Assembly (NCBI GenBank): GCA_904502285.1
Contig: CAJGEC010000027.1
Span: 1-22,506, forward strand
Direction of reading: 5' to 3'
From: an uncultured Alistipes sp.
GTDB taxonomy: Bacteria; Bacteroidota; Bacteroidia; Bacteroidales; Rikenellaceae
DNA length: 22,506 nucleotides
The number at the start of each line of letters is the position of its first letter. Positions within the stretch are counted from its first letter, which is position 1. Position numbers and translations under genes: made by a program. This document shows positions 6,986 to 14,600 of this stretch, piece after piece. The notes beneath the pieces were generated by a model. It made no database searches. It was not told the origin of the DNA and was given only the letters and a program-made list of their open reading frames with translations.

Positions 6986-7041
6986 CAATTCTCCAAAGCC
7001 ACCACAGCCTGAGCCACCATAACAAATTAGGGCTAACCAAC

Positions 7042-7191
7042 TTACTCGTTGGCAAGCCCCTTGTTACACTTGAACAGGTCGGTGAGGTAGGTGTCTAAGA
7101 AGAGTAAATCGACATCATCCTGTACCACCTCGTTCATAAGAATCTGCTCCTCGCTGAAGAGTTGCAATGTGCGCGGGTCAAGTTCACTCAT
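7042..7191 (-). CDS. Acidic 49-residue microprotein downstream of the sigma factor
   Basis: An open frame of 49 codons starts with ATG at 7191 and ends with TAA at 7042-7044, 76 bases after the sigma factor stop and on the same strand. The peptide begins MSELDPRTLQLFSEEQILMN and continues with an acidic, leucine-rich stretch VVQDDVDLLFLDTYLTDLF. It has 11 acidic and 3 basic residues, two cysteine-free helices likely by composition, one Cys near the end, and no membrane segment. I do not recognise the family. Its codon use resembles the neighbouring genes and its composition is protein-like. Cotranscription with the sigma factor would allow a role in modulating it, but that is inference. Confidence 0.55.
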   Translation of the reverse strand: MSELDPRTLQLFSEEQILMNEVVQDDVDLLFLDTYLTDLFKCNKGLANE

Positions 7192-7267
7192 AGGCAAATT
7201 TGTTTTTAAGTGTATTACGATTTTACACTACAAACGCACCTGCCTACACGGATATTGTATGCCTCGG

Positions 7268-7852
7268 CTAATTTAATACAATATTTTTCTCCTTAATCAT
7301 CCTGCGGAGGTTGATTAGGGCGTAGCGCATACGGCCCAACGCGGTGTTTATGCTCACCTCGGTCTGCTCGGCAATCTCCTGAAACGATAGTTTCGAGTAG
7401 TAGCGCAGGCGCACCACTTCGCGCTGCTCTTCGGGTAGGAGTTCTACCAGGTCGCGGATGGTCTGCTCCATCTCGCTATGTACCATCTCGTCCTCGGTGG
7501 TTGGCTCCGCGAAGCGCAGGGTGCCGATAACGTCGTAGCCAGCCTCCGACTCATTGACCTGACGACTCGACTTCTGGCGACGGAAGTGGTCCAAAACTCG
7601 GTTGTGGGCGATGCGCAGAATCCACGAAAGGAACTTGCCAGAGTCGGTATAGCGACCCTCGTCAATCACCTTCACGGCCTTAATAAATGTCTCCTGGAAA
7701 ATATCATCGGCGATGTCGTCATCCTTGACCATCATACCGATATAGTTACGTACTCGCTTCGAGTGACGCTCGATAAGTTCAGATATAGCACTCCTATCTC
7801 CCAAAAGGTAGTTGTTAAGCAATACACGATCGCTCAATACATTCACGTTCAT
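7268..7852 (-). CDS. ECF-type RNA polymerase sigma factor (RpoE-like)
   Basis: A 194-residue group 4 sigma factor. Region 2 spans about residues 24-95, with DDIADDIFQETFIKA (core-binding region 2.2) and FLSWILRIAHNRVLDHFRR (region 2.3-2.4). Region 4 spans about 130-185, with LPEEQREVVRLRYYSKLSFQ followed by an EIAE helix-turn-helix ending in RMRYALINLRRM. The length is standard. No membrane anti-sigma gene follows; instead a 49-residue acidic frame lies 76 bases downstream. The target regulon cannot be deduced. I could not find a clear TAnnTTTG box immediately upstream. Confidence 0.93.
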   Translation of the reverse strand: MNVNVLSDRVLLNNYLLGDRSAISELIERHSKRVRNYIGMMVKDDDIADDIFQETFIKAVKVIDEGRYTDSGKFLSWILRIAHNRVLDHFRRQKSSRQVNESEAGYDVIGTLRFAEPTTEDEMVHSEMEQTIRDLVELLPEEQREVVRLRYYSKLSFQEIAEQTEVSINTALGRMRYALINLRRMIKEKNIVLN

Positions 7853-8173
7853 ACTCTTCTATATTAGTTAGTTCAAGAGTAGAATTTCTTCGATAGGCAG
7901 TGCGTTTTTAATTGTTATTAACTTATTTTTCGATTGCAATTTATAAATAAAAAATCAAACCACAAAATCTCCACATCTTTGCCTCGCTCTGCCCTTGCAC
8001 GAAAAAATCTTATGCCGTGTCGGGCAAAAGTCGTGCCACACAGCGTGTTACGCCTTTCGTTGTGCGTTTCGGTGGCGATTTGCCGAGGGGGTGAAATGGC
8101 TAAAAAAGGTGGTGAAAAGTCGCCTTAGTCTTGTGGTTTATTGCCCCTTAGGGGCGATTCAAGCCGTGGTCGC
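7853..8173. other. Intergenic stretch between uvrC and the sigma factor gene
   Basis: 321 bases without a supportable gene. The left 120 bases are AT-rich and should hold the sigma factor promoter, although no consensus match stands out. The right half is more GC-rich and lies downstream of uvrC. A small perfect palindrome, GCCCC-TTA-GGGGC (8143-8155), sits 19 bases beyond the uvrC stop and might be a weak terminator stem; it lacks a T tract. Small open frames here have no protein-like character. Confidence 0.4.
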
Positions 8174-9988
8174 CTACTTATTGAAGTACTCGACAATGGC
8201 CTTGGCACGGCTCTGTCCCACCACTGCGCTCAACTCCTCAAGCGATGCCTCGCGCACAGCCCTCACGCTCTTAAATCTCTTGAGCAACTCGACCAAACTC
8301 TTTTGGCCAATGCCTGGGATGTTGCTCAGCTCGCTACTGATGAACGACTTGTCGCGCTTGTGGCGGTGGAAGGTGATGCCGAAGCGGTGGGCCTCGTCGC
8401 GGATGTGGCATATCACCTTGAGTGGCTCACCCGTGCGACTGAGGTAGTAGGGGGTGGAGTCGTTGGGGTAGAATACCTCCTCCAAGCGCTTGGCAAGACC
8501 CACGATGGGTACTCGTTCGTCTATGCCCAACTCCTTGAGTACGCCGTAGGCACTCGATAGCTGTCCCTTACCACCATCGACAATGATGAGGTCGGGGAGT
8601 TCTGCACCCTCCTCCAATAGACGTGAGTAGCGGCGGTGGACAATCTCGCGCATAGATGCGAAGTCGTCGGGACCCTCCACGCTCTTTATGTTGAAGTGGC
8701 GGTACTCCTTCCTCGAAGGCTTACCATTGCGGAAGACTACGCACGAGGCTACGGGGTTAGTACCCTGAAGGTTAGAGTTGTCGAAACACTCTATGTGGCG
8801 CGGTTGCTTCTCTAAGTGTAGTTCTCGGCGCATAGACTCCATAAGGCGCTCGGTATGGCGTTCGGGATTCTTAATCTCTAAGTTCTTTAGCACTTCGGCC
8901 CTATAAATGCGTGCGCTACGCTCGGAGAACTCCATCAGCTTAGCCCTCTCACCACGCTTGGGGGTGATGAAGGTGATGCCGTCGAAGAGGATGGCGGCGG
9001 AGGGTATCACTGGAACAATGACCTCCTTGGCCAGCCTAATGTTCATTCGCTCGACGATGTGGCTGATGGCGTATGATAGTATCTCCTCGTCGCTATCGTC
9101 CACACCAGGCGTTAGGCGCACGGTCTGCACGGCAACGATAGAGCCATTGCGGATGCTGAGGAAGTTGCAATAGACCATATCGTCCTCCTTAAGAAGGGAG
9201 AATACGTCGCTATCAACGATAGTCGAACTCACTATCACGGAGCGTGCTTGGTACTCCGTGAGGGAGTTCAGGCGCTGCTTATATCGCTCGGCAACCTCGA
9301 AGTTGAGGCTCTCGGCAGCGCTCCACATCTCCTCTTCAAGCCACTTGCGCACGGGGCGTAGGTCGCCCTTGAGGATTGCTTGCACACGTGCGATGGTCTC
9401 CTTGTACTCCTCCTCGCTCTCGTTTCCTGTGCAGGGAGCCTTGCAGTTGCCTAAGTGGTATTGTAGGCAGACCCCATACTTGCGCGACTTTATAGCCGAG
9501 GCCGAGAGGTTTAGTTTGCAGGTACGCAACGGCACCACATCGCGGATGAAGTCGAGGATGGCGCGTTGCATAGATATCGAACTATAGGGTCCGAAGTAGT
9601 GTGAGCCATCACGCACAATCTGGCGGGTGGACTCTACACGAGGGAACGGCTCATTGCGTATCACAATCCAGGGGTAGGTCTTATCATCCTTAAGGAGGAT
9701 GTTATAGCGAGGCTGATGCTCCTTGATGAGCGAGTTCTCCAAGAGTAGGGCATCCTGCTCGCTATCCACGACGATATGGCGGATATCGACAATCTGCTTG
9801 ACTAAGACGATAACCTTTGCCGAATGCTCCCTATTTTCGACAAAGTATGACGACACACGACGCTTGAGGTCCTTGGCCTTACCTACATATATAATAGTGT
9901 TGTGCTTATCGAAAAACTGATAAACACCCGGAGAGTGGGGCAGTGCCGAGACTAAACCCTTAATATGCTGGCGAATAGTGTCGTTCAT
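8174..9988 (-). CDS. uvrC: UvrABC excinuclease subunit C
   Basis: A 604-residue protein of typical UvrC length, which makes both incisions in nucleotide excision repair together with UvrA/UvrB. Domains in order: GIY-YIG nuclease (GVYQFF with Y23, YVGKAKDLKRRV, and catalytic E84 in LLLENSLIKE); a cysteine-containing linker (CKLN...CLQYHLGNCKAPC); the UVR motif for UvrB binding (SLNFEVAERYKQRLNSL); the RNase H-like second nuclease (ECFDNSNLQGTNPVASCVVF, DLIIVDGGKGQL); and the C-terminal helix-hairpin-helix pair (LSNIPGIGQKSLVELLKRF). All key residues appear intact. It is flanked by long intergenic regions and seems to be a single-gene unit. Confidence 0.97.
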   Translation of the reverse strand: MNDTIRQHIKGLVSALPHSPGVYQFFDKHNTIIYVGKAKDLKRRVSSYFVENREHSAKVIVLVKQIVDIRHIVVDSEQDALLLENSLIKEHQPRYNILLKDDKTYPWIVIRNEPFPRVESTRQIVRDGSHYFGPYSSISMQRAILDFIRDVVPLRTCKLNLSASAIKSRKYGVCLQYHLGNCKAPCTGNESEEEYKETIARVQAILKGDLRPVRKWLEEEMWSAAESLNFEVAERYKQRLNSLTEYQARSVIVSSTIVDSDVFSLLKEDDMVYCNFLSIRNGSIVAVQTVRLTPGVDDSDEEILSYAISHIVERMNIRLAKEVIVPVIPSAAILFDGITFITPKRGERAKLMEFSERSARIYRAEVLKNLEIKNPERHTERLMESMRRELHLEKQPRHIECFDNSNLQGTNPVASCVVFRNGKPSRKEYRHFNIKSVEGPDDFASMREIVHRRYSRLLEEGAELPDLIIVDGGKGQLSSAYGVLKELGIDERVPIVGLAKRLEEVFYPNDSTPYYLSRTGEPLKVICHIRDEAHRFGITFHRHKRDKSFISSELSNIPGIGQKSLVELLKRFKSVRAVREASLEELSAVVGQSRAKAIVEYFNK

Positions 9989-10097
9989 AGTTCAAAAAAA
10001 CGAGACATCCCCATCGTTAGTGGGTAGCTCTGTTGTAAGCACAAAGATACAAAAAATAATAAATTTTGAAATATTCTTAAAAAAAGTTGCCAAATAT

Positions 10098-10128
10098 TTT
10101 GCAAGTTTAGAAAATTGCTCTATCTTTG
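10098..10128 (+). promoter_or_regulatory. Promoter of the CAU tRNA
   Basis: TTTG (10098-10101), 19 bases, then TATCTTTG (10121-10128): an exact TTTG-N19-TAnnTTTG match. The -7 box and the start region share the 16-base block TATCTTTGCACTCGCT with the tRNA-Phe promoter at the other end of the window. Confidence 0.88.
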
Positions 10129-10147
10129 CACTCGCTTTTACAGCAAT

Positions 10148-10221
10148 GGCGAGATAGCTCAGCTGGTTAGAGCGCATGATTCATAATCATGAGGTCCCCA
10201 GTTCAATCCTGGGTCTCGCTA
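10148..10221 (+). tRNA. tRNA with CAT anticodon, probably elongator tRNA-Met
   Basis: A 74-base cloverleaf: acceptor GGCGAGA/TCTCGCT, D arm GCTC-AGCTGGTTA-GAGC, anticodon stem CATGA/TCATG with loop TTCATAA (anticodon CAT), T arm CCCAG-TTCAATC-CTGGG, discriminator A. The first pair of the acceptor stem is G-U. It lacks the three G-C pairs of the anticodon stem seen in initiator tRNA. A tRNA-Ile with lysidine-modified CAU cannot be excluded from the sequence alone. CCA is not encoded. Confidence 0.9.
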
Positions 10222-10240
10222 CTAAGAGGGGGGGAGAGAG

Positions 10241-10278
10241 AAGAGAGAGAGTTAATCGATTCTCCTCTCTTTTTTTTG
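10241..10278 (+). terminator. Intrinsic terminator of the CAU tRNA
   Basis: AAGAGAGAGA (10241-10250) pairs with TCTCCTCTCTT (10261-10271), ten base pairs with one bulged C and a 10-base loop, followed by TTTTTT. It lies 20 bases after the tRNA. Confidence 0.7.
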
Positions 10279-10291
10279 TCTCCTGTCTTGA

Positions 10292-10299
10292 GAGATAAT
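10292..10299. repeat. 8-bp target-site duplication, left copy
   Basis: GAGATAAT stands immediately outside the left end of the insertion sequence and is repeated immediately outside the right end (11403-11410). Eight bases is the usual duplication length for IS256-like elements. Confidence 0.92.
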
Positions 10300-10342
10300 G
10301 GCTTATTGGTCAAAATAGTACATAAAATCGGGGCAGTTTTTG

Positions 10343-10374
10343 TTTATTGGTCAAAAATAGTACATAAAATCGGG
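10343..10374 (+). repeat. Second, internal copy of the IS left terminal repeat
   Basis: Thirty-two bases running from TTTATTGGTCAAAAATAG through CATAAAATCGGG repeat the left terminal repeat eight bases after it ends, in the same orientation, with small differences (one extra A). The right end has only one copy. Confidence 0.88.
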
Positions 10375-10390
10375 TATTTGTCCGCATTTT

Positions 10391-11221
10391 TCACTTGTAC
10401 TTGAGTCTGAAATATTCATCTATAAACAGCCTGCGATACCTCTTTGACATTCCATTATGTACCCTCAATTTTGTTTTTAGATCTGTATTGATTGCTTCGA
10501 GGATATTGTTCGTGTTAGGGATTGGAGTATCAGGATAATCGTACCAGGTCCAGAGCCATTTCATATGCCTCTTCATAGAGAAATAGGCGCTTCTAACTCG
10601 CTGATGCGTGTATGATTTCTTGCCTGTCTTTTTGTCGAGAGTTCTATGCTTAAGCCACTCGCCCCATTTCTCATACCACTGCTCCAGCATCCCAATAAAA
10701 GACTCCTTATCTGTATGGCAAAGTAGATGAGCTATCTTCTGTAATTCTATGCCAGCATCAGTTTGAGGATTCTTTGTGAGGTATTCATCCACGGTTTTAA
10801 CTTGGTGAAACTGACAATATTGCACTTTATATCGTGCAAGAGCTTGTGGTAATCCCCATAGTCCATCGCACACAATGCCGAGTATTTTGAATTTATGCTC
10901 ACGCAGCCACTCTATACCCTCCAAGTAGTCTGCAATGGTTTCCTTTTTATCTAGAAACTTGCGCCACAGGAGTCGCTTGCGATAGGCATCAACAATTAGC
11001 AGAACACCAAAGCTCTTACCCCAATAGGTAGCATCCATAAGTATTACCACCTCTTTGTATTTTGACACAATGCGAGTGGTGTGAACTTGGCGCATTCTTC
11101 GCTGCACAGTACTTACTGAAAGGCCGTGTCGCTCAGCTATTTCGGATAGAGTTTGCTTGCCCTTTACGTACTCCTCGTAAAGACTCTTGGGCGAGGTACT
11201 ACGGCGAGCTATTGGCAACAC
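10391..11221 (-). CDS. IS256-like DDE transposase, Zn-binding variant; N-terminal zinc ribbon out of frame with its ATG
   Basis: The frame encodes 276 residues from a GTG at 11221. A helix-turn-helix (LSEIAERHGLSVSTVQRRMR, about 25-44) precedes a DDE-type core with D63 (MDATYWGKS), D119 (VCDGLWGL) and E242 (NNILEAINTDL). In the same frame upstream of the GTG, codons back to 11314 encode a zinc ribbon, CPKCG...YFCANC, but a TAA at 11318-11320 blocks any start there. The ATG at 11325 reads MDKK and then leaves the frame. Joining MDKK to VCPKCG by a -1 shift at AAAAAG would give a normal protein of about 311 residues. So either one A has been lost from a homopolymer, making this copy a pseudogene, or expression depends on frameshifting. 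Confidence 0.8.
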   Translation of the reverse strand: MLPIARRSTSPKSLYEEYVKGKQTLSEIAERHGLSVSTVQRRMRQVHTTRIVSKYKEVVILMDATYWGKSFGVLLIVDAYRKRLLWRKFLDKKETIADYLEGIEWLREHKFKILGIVCDGLWGLPQALARYKVQYCQFHQVKTVDEYLTKNPQTDAGIELQKIAHLLCHTDKESFIGMLEQWYEKWGEWLKHRTLDKKTGKKSYTHQRVRSAYFSMKRHMKWLWTWYDYPDTPIPNTNNILEAINTDLKTKLRVHNGMSKRYRRLFIDEYFRLKYK

Positions 11222-11402
11222 AGAATGGTGATGGCAGTTAGCGCAAAAATATCGCTGTTTACCCCCGTTGTAGCCGTGTCTGACGAGGGTGCGATGCCCA
11301 CATTTTGGGCAAACTTTTTATCCATTTCTAACGCAAATAGTGCAAATATATAAAAATCAATCGATTGCCCCGATTTTATGTACTAATTTTGACCAATAAG
11401 CC

Positions 11403-11410
11403 GAGATAAT
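11403..11410. repeat. 8-bp target-site duplication, right copy
   Basis: GAGATAAT immediately follows the right terminal repeat of the insertion sequence and matches 10292-10299 exactly. Confidence 0.92.
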
Positions 11411-11454
11411 ATAGTCCACCCGTCCCCCCCCTATAATATATATAGGTGTAGACC

Positions 11455-12108
11455 TTAGTCGAAGAGTAAGAAGCCGATGGATAGGCCCACCTTATTAGGT
11501 AGCCATTCGGCCGATATGTTGAATGGGTCGGGGTGAAGGGGTTGCTTATCTGCGGGTCGGTGTGGGTGCATCTCTATCTTGCCATCGAGTGTATAGCCGT
11601 TATAGTTGCTATACATATAGCCGAAACCCACGAAGGCATCCACCATCCAGCGCTTGCCGAAGCGCCACTCGTAGCCTACCACAGCACCTCCCATAAAGCC
11701 ATAACCCTTGCAGTAGCGCTCCTGCAGCACGATATGCCAGTTTGCTATTTCGGGCTTCGACATCTTGAAGGCCATCATTCCAAAATTTGCACCTACGTAG
11801 AGACCCTTGGTGTGTTCGGAGATGTAGTAGCGGTACTCGTTGAGGAAGATGCCGAAGTGCATAGGGTGGCCACCTAACGACTGCCAGGGGGAGTAGACGA
11901 ACTCGGTTTGAAAGGCCGAATGTGGTGTTAGGCGAAACTCTACCTGTGGGTTTATCACGCCGACGATGGCGTATGCCATATTGAGTTTTAGCGTTGTGGT
12001 GCGCTGAGTGGCACTATGCTCCATAGGAGTAGTGGTCTGGGCGTGACACGCCAGACTACATAGTAGCATCAAGCCTACCACAAAGGGTAATATTCCTAAG
12101 TTCTTCAT
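11455..12108 (-). CDS. DUF3575-like outer-membrane protein with signal peptide
   Basis: A 217-residue exported protein. The N-terminus is a signal peptide (MKNLGILPFVVGLMLLCSLA, cleavage after CHA). The mature part reads as an outer-membrane beta-barrel: alternating strands such as TLKLNMAYAIVGVINPQVEF, GLYVGANFGMMAF and RWMVDAFVGFGYMYS, ending in an aromatic residue (GFLLFD). The YGFMGGAVVGYEWRFGKRW wording fits DUF3575 proteins, which are common in Bacteroidales near fimbriae genes. The frame opens slightly upstream at a TTG; I chose the ATG at 12108 because it gives a proper signal peptide. It lies 44 bases after fmt on the same strand and may be cotranscribed. The function is unknown. Confidence 0.75.
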   Translation of the reverse strand: MKNLGILPFVVGLMLLCSLACHAQTTTPMEHSATQRTTTLKLNMAYAIVGVINPQVEFRLTPHSAFQTEFVYSPWQSLGGHPMHFGIFLNEYRYYISEHTKGLYVGANFGMMAFKMSKPEIANWHIVLQERYCKGYGFMGGAVVGYEWRFGKRWMVDAFVGFGYMYSNYNGYTLDGKIEMHPHRPADKQPLHPDPFNISAEWLPNKVGLSIGFLLFD

Positions 12109-12152
12109 CTGCAAAGTGGTGTAGTAGCGTATGGCTAAAGGCTTAGAGTGGC

Positions 12153-13121
12153 TTAGAGCATAAAGCGCACTCTCTCCACGTCGCGCCAGCCGAGCAACAG
12201 CTCCTTAATGGCCATACGTCTCTTGCCAGCCATCTGCACCTCGTCGATATAGACCCAGCCATCCGCAGCTGCCACAGCAACATAGCTCTTACCATCGGTG
12301 CGTACCGTGCCAGGTGCTACGCCTATGTTAGCCTGCTCGGTGTGTGTAGTAAATATCTTCATCGAGCCACACTCCTGGCCATCAATAAAGAGCGACGACC
12401 ACGCTGCAGGGTATGGCGAGAGGCCTCGCACAAGGTTGTGGATGCTCTCAGCCCCCTTGCTCCAGTCGATACGGCAATCCTCCTTAAAGATCTTTGGGGC
12501 TGGCTTGAGGGTGCTCTCGTCGATGTGCATCTGCTCGACGGTGGTATAGTTGCCCTCGGCAATCTTGTCCACGGTGCGTGTCACAAGGGCTGAGCCGATG
12601 TTCATCAGTTTGTCGTAGAGCGAGCCGATATTATCATCGGGGAGGATGTCGATGCTCTCCTGCTCGATGATAGCGCCCTTGTCAATTTCGTGGTTGAGCA
12701 AGAAGGTGGTAACTCCTGTGCGCTTCTCGCCGTTTATGATAGCCCAGTTGATGGGTGCAGCACCACGATACTCAGGCAGTAGGGATGCGTGGAGGTTGAA
12801 TGTGCCGAACTTAGGCATCGCCCACACCACTTCGGGCAACATACGGAAGGCGATGACAACGCCCAAGTCGGGGTTTAACTCCTTGAGGCTCTCCAAGAAG
12901 GCCTCGTCGCGCAACCTCTCTGGCTGTAGGATAGGTAGTCCGAGTTCCAGGGCGGTGAGTTTTACATCGCTCTGGTGCATCTTCTGTCCGCGACCCGCAG
13001 GCTTGTCGGGTGTGGTGACTACAGCAACTACATTATAACCCTCCTCCACGAGTCGGCGCAACGATGTTGAGGCGAACTCAGGAGTTCCCATAAATACTAT
13101 TCTAAGGCTCTTAGGCTCCAT
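12153..13121 (-). CDS. fmt: Methionyl-tRNA formyltransferase
   Basis: A 322-residue enzyme of standard Fmt length. It formylates the methionine on initiator tRNA using 10-formyltetrahydrofolate. The N-terminal domain has FMGTPEFA (10-17), and the catalytic Asn-His-Asp triad is N109 and H111 in NLHASLLPEYRG and D147 in HEIDKGAI. The C-terminal OB-fold domain begins near residue 205 (LKPAPKIFKEDCRIDW). It starts 6 bases after the LptF/LptG-type gene, so it belongs to that operon. The usual bacterial partner def is not in the window. Confidence 0.97.
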   Translation of the reverse strand: MEPKSLRIVFMGTPEFASTSLRRLVEEGYNVVAVVTTPDKPAGRGQKMHQSDVKLTALELGLPILQPERLRDEAFLESLKELNPDLGVVIAFRMLPEVVWAMPKFGTFNLHASLLPEYRGAAPINWAIINGEKRTGVTTFLLNHEIDKGAIIEQESIDILPDDNIGSLYDKLMNIGSALVTRTVDKIAEGNYTTVEQMHIDESTLKPAPKIFKEDCRIDWSKGAESIHNLVRGLSPYPAAWSSLFIDGQECGSMKIFTTHTEQANIGVAPGTVRTDGKSYVAVAAADGWVYIDEVQMAGKRRMAIKELLLGWRDVERVRFML

Positions 13122-13127
13122 ATTTTT

Positions 13128-14600
13128 CTATTTTTTATTTCGTTTCATCCACGCAGGTAGTCGCTTCGAGAGCGCACGTCGCATCTTTCTGATGCGCACA
13201 TCATACCAATCCATATCGAGTAGCGACGAGTCGTTGGTCGCCTTGTAGGTGAGATATATCGCCACGGGCGTAAGCACCACCACGGGTAGCCACATACCGT
13301 AGAGCGACTCCCAAGTACCCTCCTTAGCCATCTTCTCGCCAGAGATGCTGATGACGTAGTAGATGACGAAGAAGATTACCGAGATTACGATAGGCAATCC
13401 CAAACCACCCTTCTTGATAATAGCACCCAAGGGGGCACCAATCATAAAGAACACGATGATTGAGAAGGGTAGAGTTAGTTTGCGATGCCACTCAGTCTCA
13501 GCACGATACAACTGCGTCAGCCACACCTTCGATGACTGCTCGTCGAAACTATACGAACCCTGGGCCGAACGTGCTGTGTTCGAGGCTACGGAGTAGACCT
13601 TGGCACGTGTTCGCATCGCCAACTCAGGAATAGAGTCGTAGAAGTTTATCGCCTTGTATTTCGAGCGGTCGAAGAGTATGCTGTCGTTAGGGATGATGGT
13701 CGTGTCGCGCGAGAATATGTGGTCACGCAACAGAGGACCATAGGTGGCCAATGTGGCATTGTCGATTTGGATGTGGAGAGAGTCCATAAGCTCCTCAAGC
13801 TCAGCCATATTTCGTGTCTGCGACTCGGAGAACTCCTTCGACATATCGCCCTGACGCATCGACACCTTATCTACGGGGATGGTGGCATCCTGGCGCTCGA
13901 AGATATGCTCTCGCATAGTATTCTTGTCGTACCACTGCGAGTTGCGAGTATGCTCGTAGGTGCGACCATTGAAGAGCGTGACATAGAGGTAGGCCTTGTC
14001 CTGCGACATATGGATATATCCCGAATCGGCCAACGTAGTGGTCATATCGCCATTCTTGGAGCGGGTGTCGTAGATAAGTACGTTTGTCAGAAGACCTGTC
14101 TTGTCGTCCTGATGGCCCACGCGGATACTCATATCGGGCAAGCCGTTGAAGAAGACACCATCCTGGAATTTAAGCTCCTGTCGCTGCTCTCGCACATCGA
14201 AGAGGATGTCGTACATACGCTGGTTGGAGTAGGGCACGAGGTTGTTCTGCACGAAGAAACTACCCACCGAGATAAAGAATACCAAGACCAACAGTGGCTT
14301 TAGGATGCGCATAAGCGATAGTCCTGCCGACTTCATAGCCAGCAACTCGAAGTTCTCACCAAGGTTACCCATCGTCATAATTGCCGAGAGCAACATCGCC
14401 AGTGGTAATCCCAGTGGAATCATATTTATCGAGCCACAGATGAGCAACTCGGCAATGGTCGAAGCCTCAAGACCCTTACCCGTAAGTTCGTCGATATATC
14501 GCCATACGAAGTTCATCATCAGGATAAACTGCACGATGAAGAAGACCGCCAACAACGGACCGAGGTATGCCTTTAAAACAAGTTTGTGTATCTTTTTCAT
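13128..14600 (-). CDS. LptF/LptG-family permease (YjgP/YjgQ)
   Basis: A 490-residue inner-membrane protein of the lipopolysaccharide-export permease family. Three N-terminal membrane helices (about 10-36, 47-74, 96-116) and three C-terminal ones (about 374-395, 402-422, 432-456) enclose a long periplasmic beta-jellyroll region. Family wording includes ICGSINMIPLGLPLAMLLSA and LPFSIIVFFMIGAPLGAII. It would pair with LptB and a second permease to extract LPS from the inner membrane; whether it is the F or G subunit cannot be told. At 490 residues it is longer than E. coli LptF/G (about 360), as usual in Bacteroidales. Its ATG overlaps the upstream stop by four bases (ATGA). Confidence 0.92.
   Translation of the reverse strand: MKKIHKLVLKAYLGPLLAVFFIVQFILMMNFVWRYIDELTGKGLEASTIAELLICGSINMIPLGLPLAMLLSAIMTMGNLGENFELLAMKSAGLSLMRILKPLLVLVFFISVGSFFVQNNLVPYSNQRMYDILFDVREQRQELKFQDGVFFNGLPDMSIRVGHQDDKTGLLTNVLIYDTRSKNGDMTTTLADSGYIHMSQDKAYLYVTLFNGRTYEHTRNSQWYDKNTMREHIFERQDATIPVDKVSMRQGDMSKEFSESQTRNMAELEELMDSLHIQIDNATLATYGPLLRDHIFSRDTTIIPNDSILFDRSKYKAINFYDSIPELAMRTRAKVYSVASNTARSAQGSYSFDEQSSKVWLTQLYRAETEWHRKLTLPFSIIVFFMIGAPLGAIIKKGGLGLPIVISVIFFVIYYVISISGEKMAKEGTWESLYGMWLPVVVLTPVAIYLTYKATNDSSLLDMDWYDVRIRKMRRALSKRLPAWMKRNKK

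Larger units (their letters stand above)
6473..7041. other. Mostly noncoding island with palindromes and an orphan HTH frame
   Basis: About 570 bases between the divergent dehydrogenase promoter and the microprotein gene hold no full-length gene. It is AT-rich and unusually rich in inverted repeats: two 46-base nested palindromes (6651-6696, 6940-6985), ATTGATATTA/TAATATCAAT (6749-6758 with 6769-6778), an imperfect 19/20-base pair of arms (6783-6801 with 6819-6838), and GTATCG/CGATAC (6863-6868 with 6876-6881). A 31-codon helix-turn-helix-like frame precedes the first palindrome. The density of structure suggests a degraded mobile element or a regulatory/noncoding RNA locus; neither is proven. 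Confidence 0.6.
10300..11402 (-). mobile_element. Complete IS256-like insertion sequence (Zn-binding transposase variant), 1103 bp
   Basis: The element is bounded by near-perfect terminal inverted repeats: 36 bases at 10300-10335, beginning GGCTTATTGGTCAAAA, and 37 bases at 11366-11402, differing by one inserted T. An 8-bp duplication GAGATAAT flanks it. A single transposase gene is on the minus strand. A second, partial copy of the terminal repeat (10343-10374) lies just inside the left end. A TATATTTG box (11343-11350, minus strand) inside the right end could drive the transposase. It sits between two convergent transcription units, behind the terminator of the CAU tRNA, where it should do little harm. 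Confidence 0.93.

Noticed and set aside
7974..7981. CATCTTTG as a plus-strand promoter between the sigma gene and uvrC
   Set aside because: The first base of the -7 box is wrong, there is no TTTG 19 bases upstream, and no gene follows on the plus strand.
11430..11446. CCTATA-ATATA-TATAGG palindrome beside the insertion sequence
   Set aside because: It is a short AT hairpin followed by a G run on the minus strand, so it is not a convincing terminator of the fmt operon.
12130..12155. Tandem GGCTTAGAG repeat at the end of fmt
   Set aside because: Two copies of nine bases spanning a stop codon are most simply a slippage event with no visible role.
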